Assembly: GCA_964564025.1 (NCBI GenBank)
Contig: CAZLZO010000002.1
Coordinates: 1-64,000 of the forward strand
Origin: DRYM01 sp964564025
GTDB taxonomy: Archaea; Thermoproteota; Thermoprotei_A; EX4484-217-1
Length of the DNA stretch: 64,000 nucleotides
Reading direction: 5' to 3'
A program made the translations under genes and the position numbers. The notes below the pieces were generated by a model. That model was not told the DNA's origin. It saw only the letters and a list, made by a program, of their open reading frames with translations, and made no database searches. Positions 1-7,634 of the stretch are shown piece after piece. How positions within the stretch are numbered: the stretch's first letter is position 1; the number at the start of each line of letters is the position of its first letter.

Positions 1-40
1 TAGGTTCAGTACCTAATTTCTTAGCTAAATAGTAGAAAGC
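1..40 (-). pseudogene. 3' fragment of the HAD phosphatase gene split by the IS607 element
   Basis: Read on the minus strand from position 40 down to 1 this is an open frame giving AFYYLAKKLGTEP. That is the helix that normally follows the KPHPE motif of HAD phosphatases and leads into the GD..D motif IV. It joins in frame to the fragment ending at 2006: both junctions share the trinucleotide GCT (40-38 and 2008-2006), and fusing them gives KPHPEAFYYLAKKLGTEP. The rest of the gene lies outside the window. The continuity is seen in the sequence; the family is inferred from motifs. Confidence 0.8.
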
Positions 41-160
41 GTTTCTCCCCTCACGATACCTCTAGATAGTTTTCAATACTTTTAATTCCGTGAGAGGAGT
101 TAGCCCTTGGTGCGGGCTCATTAGCTTCACCCACACCTCATGGGGCTCGGTCGGGGTGAA
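41..160 (-). ncRNA. Putative TnpB reRNA/omegaRNA 3' part with terminal hairpin
   Basis: At the element's right end the minus strand has an 11-bp stem: CTCCTCTCACG (99-89) pairs with CGTGAGGGGAG (55-45) with one G.U pair and a 33-nt loop that contains the tnpB stop. After the stem comes AAAC and then flanking HAD sequence from position 40. Known TnpB guide RNAs overlap the tnpB 3' end and take their guide from DNA outside the right end, so the natural guide here would start near 40 and read toward 1. The 5' boundary is a guess; only the hairpin and its location are seen. Confidence 0.55.
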
Positions 161-1393
161 CACCACCCACCCCCCATCTGAGGATAGGTATTTCAACCCG
201 ATGTTTATTGCTCCAATAACGTCTCTATCTAGGACTAATCCGTTGTCTAGCTTGGCTAGTCTTAGCTGGATTTTAATTACCCTTACCCTTTTTCTCCCTC
301 TCACCACATAGCGGGTCATAGAGGGAGTAAACTTACGAATACGTCTACTCGTGAATGGGTCTATAGAAGAAGTATATGCTTCTGATACCTCAACTACATG
401 TAATGGCTTATTATCTAGTGCTTCCACTAGAGCCGATACACTCCATTGATGTATCCTATGCCTTAAAGTACTCTTTCTAGTTCTTTCAACAAGTCCCCTC
501 TTACCTCTACGTACATTCCCGATAACCACAATAGCGTTGTTCTGAATTGCTAATTCTTCAATAATTCTAGCCGTTTTATGAATTATGTCTTGTTTCCTCT
601 CTTTCTCCCTAAGCTTCTTAAGAGCTTTCTTCACGCTCCTAGTCTTCGTGGATTTACCTCTAGTTATCCTCTTCCTCCTCTCGGCATAAGAGATGACCAA
701 TCTTCCGAGACCGGTCTCTACTCTATACACTTCACAAAGCTTTCTATCTCTGAATACTGCTACCGTAACATTGTTCTCGTTAACATCAACAGCTACAACA
801 TTATTTGGATTAAATGCAACCTCAAAGTTCTTTGTAAACGTTAGGTATATGATAACCTTCCTACTATTTGGTTTGAGTCTTAACTCACTTGAGAGCTTCC
901 ATCCATTATAGAGGTATCTATGCAGTTGCTTATGACCTCTATAGTGTATCTTTACCCATCCTTTATGAGTTCTCACCTTAACAACTCCATCTTTTAGCTT
1001 CCAGTCTTGTGAATCAGAGTAAGTTATCGTGATTCTCTTCACTACTGGCTTATCGGTCTTAGCTATTCCCTTCTTCTTTAGTTCCCTAAATGACTTCGCT
1101 CTCCTAACAGTGTCTCTGTAGCATCCCTTAATGACTCTAGTTGGTAGCCAAGGATACTTCTCTCTAAACCTATGATAGAACAACTTATGTAGAGTTGACT
1201 GTGATGCTTTGTGTTCTACAGCGTATTCTACCATCTCTTGAAGCATTTTCTTATATGCTTTGGTAATCTCTCTAAGAGTCTGCTTACCATATCTGTTAGT
1301 CCATCCTTCTAGGACTACTGTTCTTTTAAGGGTCTTTAACTGCCTGTTTAACTGCTTCCACCACCTTCTTGTACTTCCTACTACGTTTACCAT
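62..1393 (-). CDS. tnpB: TnpB-like RNA-guided nuclease of the IS607 element (altered RuvC-II, no zinc ribbon)
   Basis: The protein is about 443 aa, starting at ATG 1393 inside the recombinase gene; the frame extends to a TTG at 1420. It has an N-terminal basic helical region, the RuvC-I aspartate in VVAVDVNENN, and RuvC-III in LDRDVIGAINIG. At RuvC-II, where TnpB normally has a catalytic Glu (IEDL), the sequence reads VVIGNVRRG. The CxxC..CxxC zinc ribbon usually between RuvC-II and -III is absent (EAYTSSIDPF, no cysteine pairs). TnpB cuts DNA next to a TAM using an omegaRNA guide and helps IS elements persist. This copy may belong to an archaeal subgroup with a rearranged active site, or may be nuclease-dead; the sequence alone cannot decide. 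Confidence 0.85.
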   Translation of the reverse strand: MVNVVGSTRRWWKQLNRQLKTLKRTVVLEGWTNRYGKQTLREITKAYKKMLQEMVEYAVEHKASQSTLHKLFYHRFREKYPWLPTRVIKGCYRDTVRRAKSFRELKKKGIAKTDKPVVKRITITYSDSQDWKLKDGVVKVRTHKGWVKIHYRGHKQLHRYLYNGWKLSSELRLKPNSRKVIIYLTFTKNFEVAFNPNNVVAVDVNENNVTVAVFRDRKLCEVYRVETGLGRLVISYAERRKRITRGKSTKTRSVKKALKKLREKERKQDIIHKTARIIEELAIQNNAIVVIGNVRRGKRGLVERTRKSTLRHRIHQWSVSALVEALDNKPLHVVEVSEAYTSSIDPFTSRRIRKFTPSMTRYVVRGRKRVRVIKIQLRLAKLDNGLVLDRDVIGAINIGLKYLSSDGGWVVFTPTEPHEVWVKLMSPHQGLTPLTELKVLKTI

Positions 1394-1946
1394 AGATTCT
1401 ACCAGCAAAGCTAGTAACAATCGCTATCAAATCCTCAACTAGTTCCTGATAGTAGTCTTTGGGTTCTTCGTGGAAAGCAACTATTACTCTTACACCGTAT
1501 GCTTCAAAGAGTTCTCTAAGGTAGGTGAAGCCGAATCTTGTTAACCTATCTTTGTATGCCACAACTACAGCATCTATCTGTCTCTTCCTAGCCATCTCAA
1601 TGAGTTTTCTTAATCCCCTCCTATCCTCCTTAAGACCACTAGCAATATCTTTAACAACCATGTATTCGGCTTGTGGGAAATGTCTTCTAACATAATCTTC
1701 TAATGATGATATCTGTCTCTCTAGGTCATCCTTCTGTGTATTACCACTAACTCTAGCATAGATAGCAATCCTCTTTAAACCAGCATAAAGTCCTCTAGTT
1801 AATCTCTCAAGCTCTGATTCTGGTATATACCATCTGCCATGAATGATAACAGCTCTAACCTTACCTTCCCTAATCCACTTAACCACACCACTACGACTAA
1901 CACCTATAATTCTAGCAAATTCACTAAGCTTATACAGCTTCTCCAT
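1326..1946 (-). CDS. tnpA: IS607-type serine recombinase (TnpA) with MerR-like HTH
   Basis: A 206-aa transposase of the IS607 group. Residues 1-50 form a MerR/excisionase-type helix-turn-helix (KLSEFARIIGVSRSGVVKWI). The resolvase catalytic domain follows, with nucleophile Ser67 in IAIYARVSGNTQ and the conserved RLTRFGF segment. IS607 TnpA cuts and rejoins DNA through a covalent serine intermediate at short dinucleotide-type crossovers and gives no target duplication, as seen at this element's ends. The gene overlaps tnpB by 68 bp in another frame. Length and motifs are normal, so it is probably active. Confidence 0.93.
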   Translation of the reverse strand: MEKLYKLSEFARIIGVSRSGVVKWIREGKVRAVIIHGRWYIPESELERLTRGLYAGLKRIAIYARVSGNTQKDDLERQISSLEDYVRRHFPQAEYMVVKDIASGLKEDRRGLRKLIEMARKRQIDAVVVAYKDRLTRFGFTYLRELFEAYGVRVIVAFHEEPKDYYQELVEDLIAIVTSFAGRIYGKRSRKYKKVVEAVKQAVKDP

Positions 1947-2005
1947 CTCTTATCAAGTAACTAGAAGTGTTTAAAAGTATTTAAATGTATCGTTAAATCC
2001 GAAAC

Positions 2006-2491
2006 AGCCTCTGGATGCGGCTTAGGATTGTCCGTATCTTCCCCTGCAATAACTATTGCGTCAAAAAGATCTTTACTTATAAGTTTACTTATTCTCTTTC
2101 TCTTAACACCTATTGTTCCATCAGTATTTGTTAATATCGCTACTAAATATCCTTTCTTTTTCAATGTCGCAATGGTGTATTCTGTGTCACTGTAGAGTAA
2201 AGTGTGTGATATAACATAGGTCCAGTATTTTCTAACGAGGAGGTTTATTGTTGTTTCTTTTACTTTCTTGTTTAAGTAGTCCAGTGTTTCCCTAATCCAT
2301 AAGGCTCTATCATATTTTCCCTTAAGCGAAAGCTTCTTAGCCTTTCTCTCTAAACACTTAACTACTAGTTCTTCATCCATACTTAGTATTGAAGCCAGCA
2401 TTTTCGCAATTACAATATTGGCTTTTCTTATAGCGTTAACACTGTTAGCTATTGTTCCATCAAAATCAAAAGAAACGGCCTGAATAGGCAT
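2006..2491 (-). pseudogene. 5' fragment of a HAD-family phosphatase interrupted by IS607
   Basis: The ATG start at 2491 gives 162 host codons with HAD motif I (SFDFDGTIANS, nucleophile and acid aspartates near residues 9 and 11), motif II (AILTNTDG) and the motif III lysine region (DNPKPHPEA). At 2006 host sequence ends and the frame runs into the element, adding 14 foreign codons before a stop at 1961. Motif IV, which binds the metal, is lost, so the product is expected to be inactive. It resembles phosphoglycolate phosphatase-type HADs of about 220 aa; the substrate is unknown. The other half is at 1-40. Confidence 0.85.
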
Positions 2492-2516
2492 GGCTTCAAT
2501 TTTGCATTCACGCTTT

Positions 2517-2804
2517 TTAACTAAGCCATTCTATTACCTTCGCGTAGCCTACGTCTCCCTTAATTCTCTCAATAATTACCCTAACCTTGTCTCCGATTGA
2601 TGTTTTTGGAACAATTATTTTCACTCCATGTACATGTGCTACACCATTACCGCGTTCGTCAACGTCTTTTATTGTTAATGTTATTTTTGCTCCTTTTCTT
2701 AGCCAATCATCAGAACTTACGGTTATTTTAGGATATATGCTAAAGTTATATGCTGTTTTATACGGATTTATTCTTCTATTTTTCCTTCTATTCAAAACAA
2801 TCAA
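2517..2804 (-). CDS. TRAM-domain protein
   Basis: A 95-aa protein with a basic N-terminus (NRRKNRR) and a C-terminal TRAM/OB-fold RNA-binding domain (about residues 38-93: VDERGNGVAHVHGVKIIVP, then GDKVRVIIERIKGDVGYAKV). Small stand-alone TRAM proteins are common in archaea and bind RNA as chaperone-like factors; some fused versions belong to RNA modification enzymes. The start is TTG because the only nearby ATG is followed at once by a stop. It lies upstream of the interrupted HAD gene on the same strand, 25 bp away, and may share its transcript. Confidence 0.8.
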   Translation of the reverse strand: MIVLNRRKNRRINPYKTAYNFSIYPKITVSSDDWLRKGAKITLTIKDVDERGNGVAHVHGVKIIVPKTSIGDKVRVIIERIKGDVGYAKVIEWLS

Positions 2805-2877
2805 GCCATGTAGTTTCTGTTTTTATTTATGTGTGGTAGCATCGTACCAGTATTTATAGGTTTTGGGTTTAACCAAA

Positions 2878-3300
2878 CTATATTGTTTCATGAGTTAAGC
2901 TTCTATGTGGTTGAAGCTGCTCTCCCTTAGGTGGTTGTGGAAGAGGAATTGGTGGAGGTATACCTATTTCCCTAGACATTATTATTGCCTCGGTTAATGT
3001 GTAATGGAGTGTTGTTAGAAATATCATTTGAGGGGGTTTTTTCTTACTTATTGCGTCATAAATATTGCTTATGTCATTACTTGGTCCTTTAACTAAAATA
3101 TAACCCTTTAATGTTATTGTAGCTATTAGAGGAGTTGTTGTCATGTTGAAAACAAATGGTACTTTAAGTTTATTCTCTGCTTTCTCAATGTCCCCACTAG
3201 GTAACGTAAGCTGAGTATGATACTGAAGGGGTTGCGGAATCATCTCGCTAACTTTCTCAGCAAATATTGACGTAAATTTTACAGTAACTGAAACGTTCAT
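2878..3300 (-). CDS. Conserved-looking protein of unknown function with proline-rich tail
   Basis: 140 aa, family not recognised. The first 110 residues alternate hydrophobic and polar residues, as in a beta-rich domain (MNVSVTVKFTSIFAEKV, TPLIATITLKGYILVKG), followed by a helix (TLHYTLTEAIIMSREIG). The last 25 residues are rich in proline and glutamine (IPPPIPLPQPPKGEQ) and probably disordered. There is no signal peptide or membrane segment. It follows the Cys-rich gene at 3317-3622 by 16 bp and is probably cotranscribed with it. Confidence 0.7.
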   Translation of the reverse strand: MNVSVTVKFTSIFAEKVSEMIPQPLQYHTQLTLPSGDIEKAENKLKVPFVFNMTTTPLIATITLKGYILVKGPSNDISNIYDAISKKKPPQMIFLTTLHYTLTEAIIMSREIGIPPPIPLPQPPKGEQLQPHRSLTHETI

Positions 3301-3316
3301 AGCTTCTTAAACCACC

Positions 3317-3622
3317 TTAGAAAGTTACGCTAATGTCTAGGAAGTCTGTAGGTAACGGTCTACCTTTTGAAGTATACTCGTCATACTTCTTTCTAAGGAA
3401 ATCTAAGAATATGGGACAACCATCAAATTTACCTTCACGTGTACATTTTTCACCTAGCGTAATAAAGCATATTTTAGTTTTGTGGTCAAAATACGGGCAT
3501 CTCTTATAATATTTTTTCGCAGATCTCATCATTCGTTCTACCCAAGCTGTTTTAGGATCTTTTTTTACCTCCTTCGGGGCTTTGGCGTATTTTTCTAACA
3601 TATCTTCTATTTTTGACGGCAT
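3317..3622 (-). CDS. Small cysteine-motif protein, unknown
   Basis: 101 aa, family not recognised. A helical, lysine-rich first half is followed by four cysteines in the pattern CPYFDHKTKIC..CTREGKFDGCPIF, likely to bind zinc or an iron-sulfur cluster. The ATG at 3622 follows a gap of about 260 bp that also holds the divergent radA promoter. It is the first gene of the minus-strand group running toward the HAD fragment. The cysteine pattern is seen; metal binding is inferred. Confidence 0.7.
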   Translation of the reverse strand: MPSKIEDMLEKYAKAPKEVKKDPKTAWVERMMRSAKKYYKRCPYFDHKTKICFITLGEKCTREGKFDGCPIFLDFLRKKYDEYTSKGRPLPTDFLDISVTF

Positions 3623-3805
3623 TTAAGCAAAACACCTCTCTTCTCTTCGCCAATATCGTAAGTAAGTAGTGTTTTCGAAGATATAAAACTATCCACGCAT
3701 TAACAGTAATCTAGACCGAAAGTATTAAGTTCTCTCGAAAATGGAATTATCACTCCTATAATGAAATGTTCTTTATTAGTTTCGGTCATCTCTACTAGAA
3801 TGAAG

Positions 3806-3815
3806 TTTATATACT
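3806..3815 (+). promoter_or_regulatory. TATA box of radA
   Basis: TTTATATACT lies 70 bp before the radA ATG and would start transcription near 3840, leaving a leader of about 45 nt with a GAGAGGGA ribosome site at 3870-3877. A second AT-rich element (ATTTAAATTC, 3841-3850) is too close to the ATG unless the mRNA is nearly leaderless. The rest of the 3623-3884 gap shows nothing else I can name. Confidence 0.5.
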
Positions 3816-3884
3816 CCTAACTTCTCTAGAGGGATAAAGAATTTAAATTCAGATAGCGAAATCTTTTTTGAGAGGGAATGGATC

Positions 3885-4838
3885 ATGGGTAAGAGAATTA
3901 AAGATATTTCAGAATTGCCAGGTGTAGGAAGAAGCACAGCTGCAAAGCTTGTTGAAGCAGGCTATAGTACATTAGAAGCCATTGCTGTTTCAACACCTCA
4001 AGAATTAAGTACCGCTGTTGGAATACCTTTAGCTACAGCGCAGAGAATCATAAAGGCAGCTCGTGAAGCATTAGACATTAGAATAAAAACAGCTCTTGAA
4101 CTTAAAAAGGAAAGAGCTGCTGTAAAGAAAATAACAACTGGAAGCAAAAACCTCGACGCATTATTAGGAGGAGGAGTAGAAACAAAAACAATAACAGAAT
4201 TCTTCGGCGAATACGGAACAGGTAAAACTCAAATATGCCACCAATTATCAGTAAATGTTCAGTTACCTCCTGAAAAGGGAGGATTAAACGGGAAAGCAGT
4301 TTACATAGATACTGAAGGAACATTTAGATGGGAAAGAGTGGAGTCCATGGCTAGAGCATTAGGCTTAGATCCGGATGAAGTAATGACGAACATATACTAC
4401 GTTAGGGCAGTTAATAGTGACCATCAAATGGCTGTTGTTGATGAACTCTTTGATTTAGTACCTAAAGAGAACATTAAACTTGTAGCTATAGATTCTGTTA
4501 CTGGACATTTCAGAGCAGAATATATAGGTAGGGAACATTTAGCTCAGAGACAGCAGAAACTTAATAGGCATTTACATCAGCTTATGAGACTTGCTGAAAT
4601 ATATAATGTAGCTGTCGTAGTAACAAACCAAGTTATGGCAAGACCTGATGTGTTCTACGGTGATCCGACTCAGGCTGTCGGAGGTCACGTATTGTACCAT
4701 GCACCTGGAGTAAGAGTTCAACTTAGAAAAAGTAGGGGCAATAGAAGAATAGCAAGGGTTGTTGATGCACCTCACCTGCCTGAGGGAGAGGCAGTCTTTA
4801 TAATCGCAGAGGAAGGCATTAGAGATCCTGCAGAGTAA
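3885..4838 (+). CDS. radA: DNA repair and recombination protein RadA
   Basis: 317 aa, the usual length for archaeal RadA, the Rad51/RecA-type strand-exchange ATPase. Residues 8-62 form the N-terminal helix-hairpin-helix domain (ISELPGVGRSTAAKL). The RecA core carries Walker A GEYGTGKT (108-115), Walker B KLVAIDSVTG (198-207) and the L2-region VVVTNQVMARPD. It polymerises on single-stranded DNA and pairs homologous duplexes. It is transcribed alone, with its own TATA box, divergent from the 3317-3622 group. No anomalies seen. Confidence 0.98.
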   Translation: MGKRIKDISELPGVGRSTAAKLVEAGYSTLEAIAVSTPQELSTAVGIPLATAQRIIKAAREALDIRIKTALELKKERAAVKKITTGSKNLDALLGGGVETKTITEFFGEYGTGKTQICHQLSVNVQLPPEKGGLNGKAVYIDTEGTFRWERVESMARALGLDPDEVMTNIYYVRAVNSDHQMAVVDELFDLVPKENIKLVAIDSVTGHFRAEYIGREHLAQRQQKLNRHLHQLMRLAEIYNVAVVVTNQVMARPDVFYGDPTQAVGGHVLYHAPGVRVQLRKSRGNRRIARVVDAPHLPEGEAVFIIAEEGIRDPAE

Positions 4839-4985
4839 AGTTAGTCTTACATTAAAACTAGTAGTTAAAAATAAACGATTATTTCACATTTTACAGAGTC
4901 AATTATACGGAATGCTTAGTTCTCCTATATAGTATTATTTAAATGTTTAATGATATAAATCGCTGAATTAACAATGATGCATTAA

Positions 4986-4995
4986 TTTATATATT
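4986..4995 (+). promoter_or_regulatory. TATA box of the RHH regulator gene
   Basis: TTTATATATT lies about 80 bp before the preferred ATG at 5066. A second AT-rich stretch (AATTTAAATTTATA, about 5007-5020) could serve instead. The gap 4839-5047 otherwise shows only AT-rich sequence. Confidence 0.4.
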
Positions 4996-5065
4996 GCTTG
5001 TATACGAATTTAAATTTATAGAAGTTCCTTCTTAGGCAATAAAGTTTATGAGAGTTGGTGGAACC

Positions 5066-5317
5066 ATGGGAAAAATGGTTTCCGTAATGCTTTCAGATCA
5101 TGAGGCTTCAGTTCTTGAAAGTTTTTGTGCAACTCATGGTCTTTCTAAAAGTGACGCTTTAAGATTGGCTTTAAGAACTCTTCTTGAGGAGAGAAGAGGG
5201 AGAATTGAGGAAGTAGGGTTTGAAAGAGTAATTATTAAAGGCGATGTAATTAAAGAAGTTTCTATATCTCCTACTAAAGTTTATATAGTGGGTAAAAAAT
5301 TAAAGATTGAAAGTTAA
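5066..5317 (+). CDS. Ribbon-helix-helix (CopG-like) transcription regulator
   Basis: 83 aa from the ATG at 5066, preferred over the in-frame ATG at 5048 because GGTGG lies just upstream. The N-terminal half fits a ribbon-helix-helix DNA-binding fold: a short strand (MVSVMLSDHE), then two helices (ASVLESFCATHGLSKSDALRLALRTLLEE). The C-terminal half is a small beta-rich extension, perhaps for dimerisation or effector binding. It precedes the DHH phosphoesterase gene by 24 bp on the same strand. The target is unknown. Confidence 0.75.
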   Translation: MGKMVSVMLSDHEASVLESFCATHGLSKSDALRLALRTLLEERRGRIEEVGFERVIIKGDVIKEVSISPTKVYIVGKKLKIES

Positions 5318-5341
5318 GCTATATAGAAGAGTGATTAAATA

Positions 5342-6289
5342 TTGGTAGAAAAGATAGTGAGTTTAACGCATGGAAAGGATCTTGACGGAATAGCTTCAGC
5401 AGCCATAGTGTTAAGATATGCAAGGAAGAAGAGCTTACCTTATGAAGTCTATTTTTCGGAGCCTTCACTACTTATTGAGACGTTTCAAAAAATTACAGCC
5501 TTTGAGAGTGAAATAGCGGAACTCATAATATCAGATATAGGGTTAAATAAGGGACTTTTAACTAAAGCCATCAATGCTCTTAACACTGTAAAAGGAAAGT
5601 ATAGTGTCAAAATAAGATGGTTTGATCATCACCTTTGGGATTCCAGGATAAAGGAGAAAATTAGTGAAATAGTGGATGAGTTAGTGGTTAATGAAAGATT
5701 CTGTGCTGCAGAACTTATTCAAAGACATATTCTTCCAGAAGATGCTATTGCAGCTAAATTGGCGTTTCTTGCAAGGGATGCTGACTTCTGGATTTTCTCT
5801 AACGAAATTTCAAAGAAACTATCAAAAATAATAAGCTATAGGGAAGTAGCATTAAAGGACCTCATAGTTATACTTTCCAAAGGCGAGTATTGGAATGAAG
5901 CCTTAGAGAAGGCTTATTCAAGGGCTTTGGAAAGAGAAAAAGAGCTTTTAGATAAGGGGCTGAAGTCTCTGGAAACATATAAAGTGAAGAAATTTAATGT
6001 TGCATTGGTTAAAGGGAAGATTCCAGCAGGGGAAATAGCAGAAATTTTAGCTAAGAAAGGTTACGACATAATTGTTGTTGTATCTCCTGAAGGAAAAGTT
6101 AGTCTTAGAAGGGGAAGCAAAAAAGTGAACCTTGTACCTATAGCTGAAAAACTTAATGGAGGAGGCCATCCATTTGCAGCCGGAGGATCCTTGAATTATC
6201 ACTGGCTAGATAAGCTTTTAGCAAAGTACTTTGGAATATTTAGGAAAAAAGAAATAATTTTAAAAGTAATAGAGGAAGTCTTAACATAG
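5342..6289 (+). CDS. DHH-family phosphoesterase with DHHA1 domain
   Basis: 315 aa starting at TTG. The DHH domain holds motif I THGKDLDGIASAA, motif II ISDIG and motif III WFDHHLW, all metal ligands of the RecJ/NrnA superfamily. The C-terminal DHHA1 domain ends in GGGHPFAAGGSL, a substrate-binding motif. Archaeal relatives degrade short oligoribonucleotides, cyclic dinucleotide products or single-stranded DNA; the exact substrate cannot be read here. The prepilin peptidase gene follows 9 bp downstream, so the two are probably cotranscribed. Confidence 0.88.
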   Translation: MVEKIVSLTHGKDLDGIASAAIVLRYARKKSLPYEVYFSEPSLLIETFQKITAFESEIAELIISDIGLNKGLLTKAINALNTVKGKYSVKIRWFDHHLWDSRIKEKISEIVDELVVNERFCAAELIQRHILPEDAIAAKLAFLARDADFWIFSNEISKKLSKIISYREVALKDLIVILSKGEYWNEALEKAYSRALEREKELLDKGLKSLETYKVKKFNVALVKGKIPAGEIAEILAKKGYDIIVVVSPEGKVSLRRGSKKVNLVPIAEKLNGGGHPFAAGGSLNYHWLDKLLAKYFGIFRKKEIILKVIEEVLT

Positions 6290-6298
6290 GGTAAATAA

Positions 6299-7102
6299 GT
6301 GCAGTTAGCTGAAATTTCTTATTTAAAAATAGCTATAGCATTATGCTTTCTATTTTACGTATCAATTCTTGACTTGAAATATAGGGAAGTTGAGCCAAAA
6401 ATATGGTTAATTTTTGGAATAATTTCTGCCTTATTTACTGGAATAGAGCTTAGCATTTATGGTTTAAGTTTCGAAAAAATATTGTACTTAACCGCTTCAG
6501 TAACTATAGCACTGACTGTGGGAGGGTTAGCTTATTTTTTTAATCTTTTCGGGGGTGCAGATTTCTTTGCTCTTCTCGTTCTTGCAATTTTACATCCATG
6601 GTACCCTACTAAACCTGCTTTTATGCTTAAAATAAGTATGCCATTCATATTGGTAGTGCTTATAAATTCGCTTATAGCTTCAATAATAATGCCCTTCTTA
6701 AACTTACTAAGAAATATTAGGTATTTGAAAGTTCTATATGAGGCTAAAATGCCGTTCCGCTATAAGTTAGCGTTTTTACTTCTGGGATACCCTATTAGTA
6801 TTCATAAGTACTTGTCTACAAAATTTGTTTTCCCACTCATTCTATATGAAAAAATGTCAGATGGAAAACTTCGTGTTAGATATAGATTTTCATTCTCTAT
6901 AGATGAAGAGCATTACGAACATCAAATGAAGTTAAGGAGGCTTGTTAATGAGGGATTAATCGATAAGAATACTCTCATTTGGGTAACTCAAGGAATACCA
7001 TTGCTTGTATTTCTAACTTTTGGCTATGTTTTCTCCCTTATAATGGGCGACATAATTTTGTGCTACGTGTTTACGTATATTTTAAAAATTCCAGCGTGCT
7101 AA
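6299..7102 (+). CDS. Archaeal type IV prepilin/preflagellin peptidase (PibD/FlaK-like)
   Basis: 267 aa with a GTG start and about six hydrophobic membrane segments. The two catalytic aspartates of the GxGD aspartic peptidase family are visible: one in ILDLKYREVEPKIW (first loop) and one in FGGADFF, where the motif is GGAD. Such enzymes cut the class III signal peptides of archaeal pilins, archaellins and sugar-binding proteins at the membrane. The sequence between segments 4 and 5 forms a larger cytoplasmic stretch. No pilin gene is seen nearby. Confidence 0.85.
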   Translation: MQLAEISYLKIAIALCFLFYVSILDLKYREVEPKIWLIFGIISALFTGIELSIYGLSFEKILYLTASVTIALTVGGLAYFFNLFGGADFFALLVLAILHPWYPTKPAFMLKISMPFILVVLINSLIASIIMPFLNLLRNIRYLKVLYEAKMPFRYKLAFLLLGYPISIHKYLSTKFVFPLILYEKMSDGKLRVRYRFSFSIDEEHYEHQMKLRRLVNEGLIDKNTLIWVTQGIPLLVFLTFGYVFSLIMGDIILCYVFTYILKIPAC

Positions 7103-7134
7103 ACCTATAATATGACAAAGATGAGGGTAGTGAA

Positions 7135-7623
7135 ATGAAAACTCTCTGGGCACCCTGGAGAATAAGGTATATTGAGTCTCCAAAACCTAAGGGATGCTTT
7201 ATTTGCGAAGCAGCTGAAGCTAAGGACGATAAAGTAGGATACGTTATTTACAGAGGTAAACACTCATTTATCCTTATGAACCTTTATCCTTATAACCCAG
7301 GCCACTTAATGGTAGCCACTTATAGGCATGTGGGAAACTTAGATGATCTTTCAGAAGATGAACTTTTTGAACTTATGAAGCTAACTAGGTTTTCAATAAA
7401 AATCCTTAATAAAGCATTTAATCCCCAAGGTTTCAACATAGGTATTAATTTAGGTAGTGTAGCTGGGGCTGGTATTGAAGACCATATACACATACATGTT
7501 GTTCCCAGATGGCTTGGAGACACAAATTTCATGCCCATATTAGCTGATGTTAAAGTAATACCTCAAGCACTTGAGGAAACATATGAGAAACTTGTAAAAA
7601 TCGCGAAGAAGCTTACTCCTTAG
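7135..7623 (+). CDS. HIT-family nucleotide hydrolase/transferase
   Basis: 162 aa. The histidine triad is clear (EDHIHIHVVPRW; His117, 119, 121), as is the upstream N-x-G-x-x-x-G nucleotide loop (NIGINLGSVAGAG). An N-terminal pair CFIC (21-24) suggests a zinc site, as in many archaeal HIT proteins of the Hint/Fhit/Ap4A type. The family hydrolyses or transfers nucleotides from phosphoramidate or dinucleoside polyphosphate substrates. It is 11 bp upstream of trpS and probably in the same operon. Confidence 0.92.
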   Translation: MKTLWAPWRIRYIESPKPKGCFICEAAEAKDDKVGYVIYRGKHSFILMNLYPYNPGHLMVATYRHVGNLDDLSEDELFELMKLTRFSIKILNKAFNPQGFNIGINLGSVAGAGIEDHIHIHVVPRWLGDTNFMPILADVKVIPQALEETYEKLVKIAKKLTP

Positions 7624-7634
7624 GGTGTTGCAAT

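Larger units (their letters stand above)
41..2005 (-). mobile_element. IS607-family insertion sequence (serine recombinase + TnpB), about 1.97 kb
   Basis: The element carries two overlapping minus-strand genes in the order typical of IS607: a MerR-HTH/serine recombinase (tnpA) followed by tnpB. The ends were set by the host gene it interrupts. The HAD coding sequence stops matching at 2006 and resumes at 40, with only GCT shared by both sides and no longer target duplication. That fits the short crossover of a serine recombinase. The left end has 59 noncoding bases before tnpA (1947-2005). The right end is just past the tnpB stop and includes the hairpin of a putative guide RNA. Both reading frames are intact, so the insertion looks recent. 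Confidence 0.85.

Noticed and set aside
62..1393. Calling the TnpB a TldR-type nuclease-dead repressor.
   Set aside because: Two of three RuvC acids remain, the recombinase gene is intact beside it and the insertion looks recent; a rearranged active site is at least as likely.
2878..3300. A secreted or chaperone-like role for the proline-tailed protein.
   Set aside because: There is no signal peptide and no recognisable chaperone motif; only composition suggested it.
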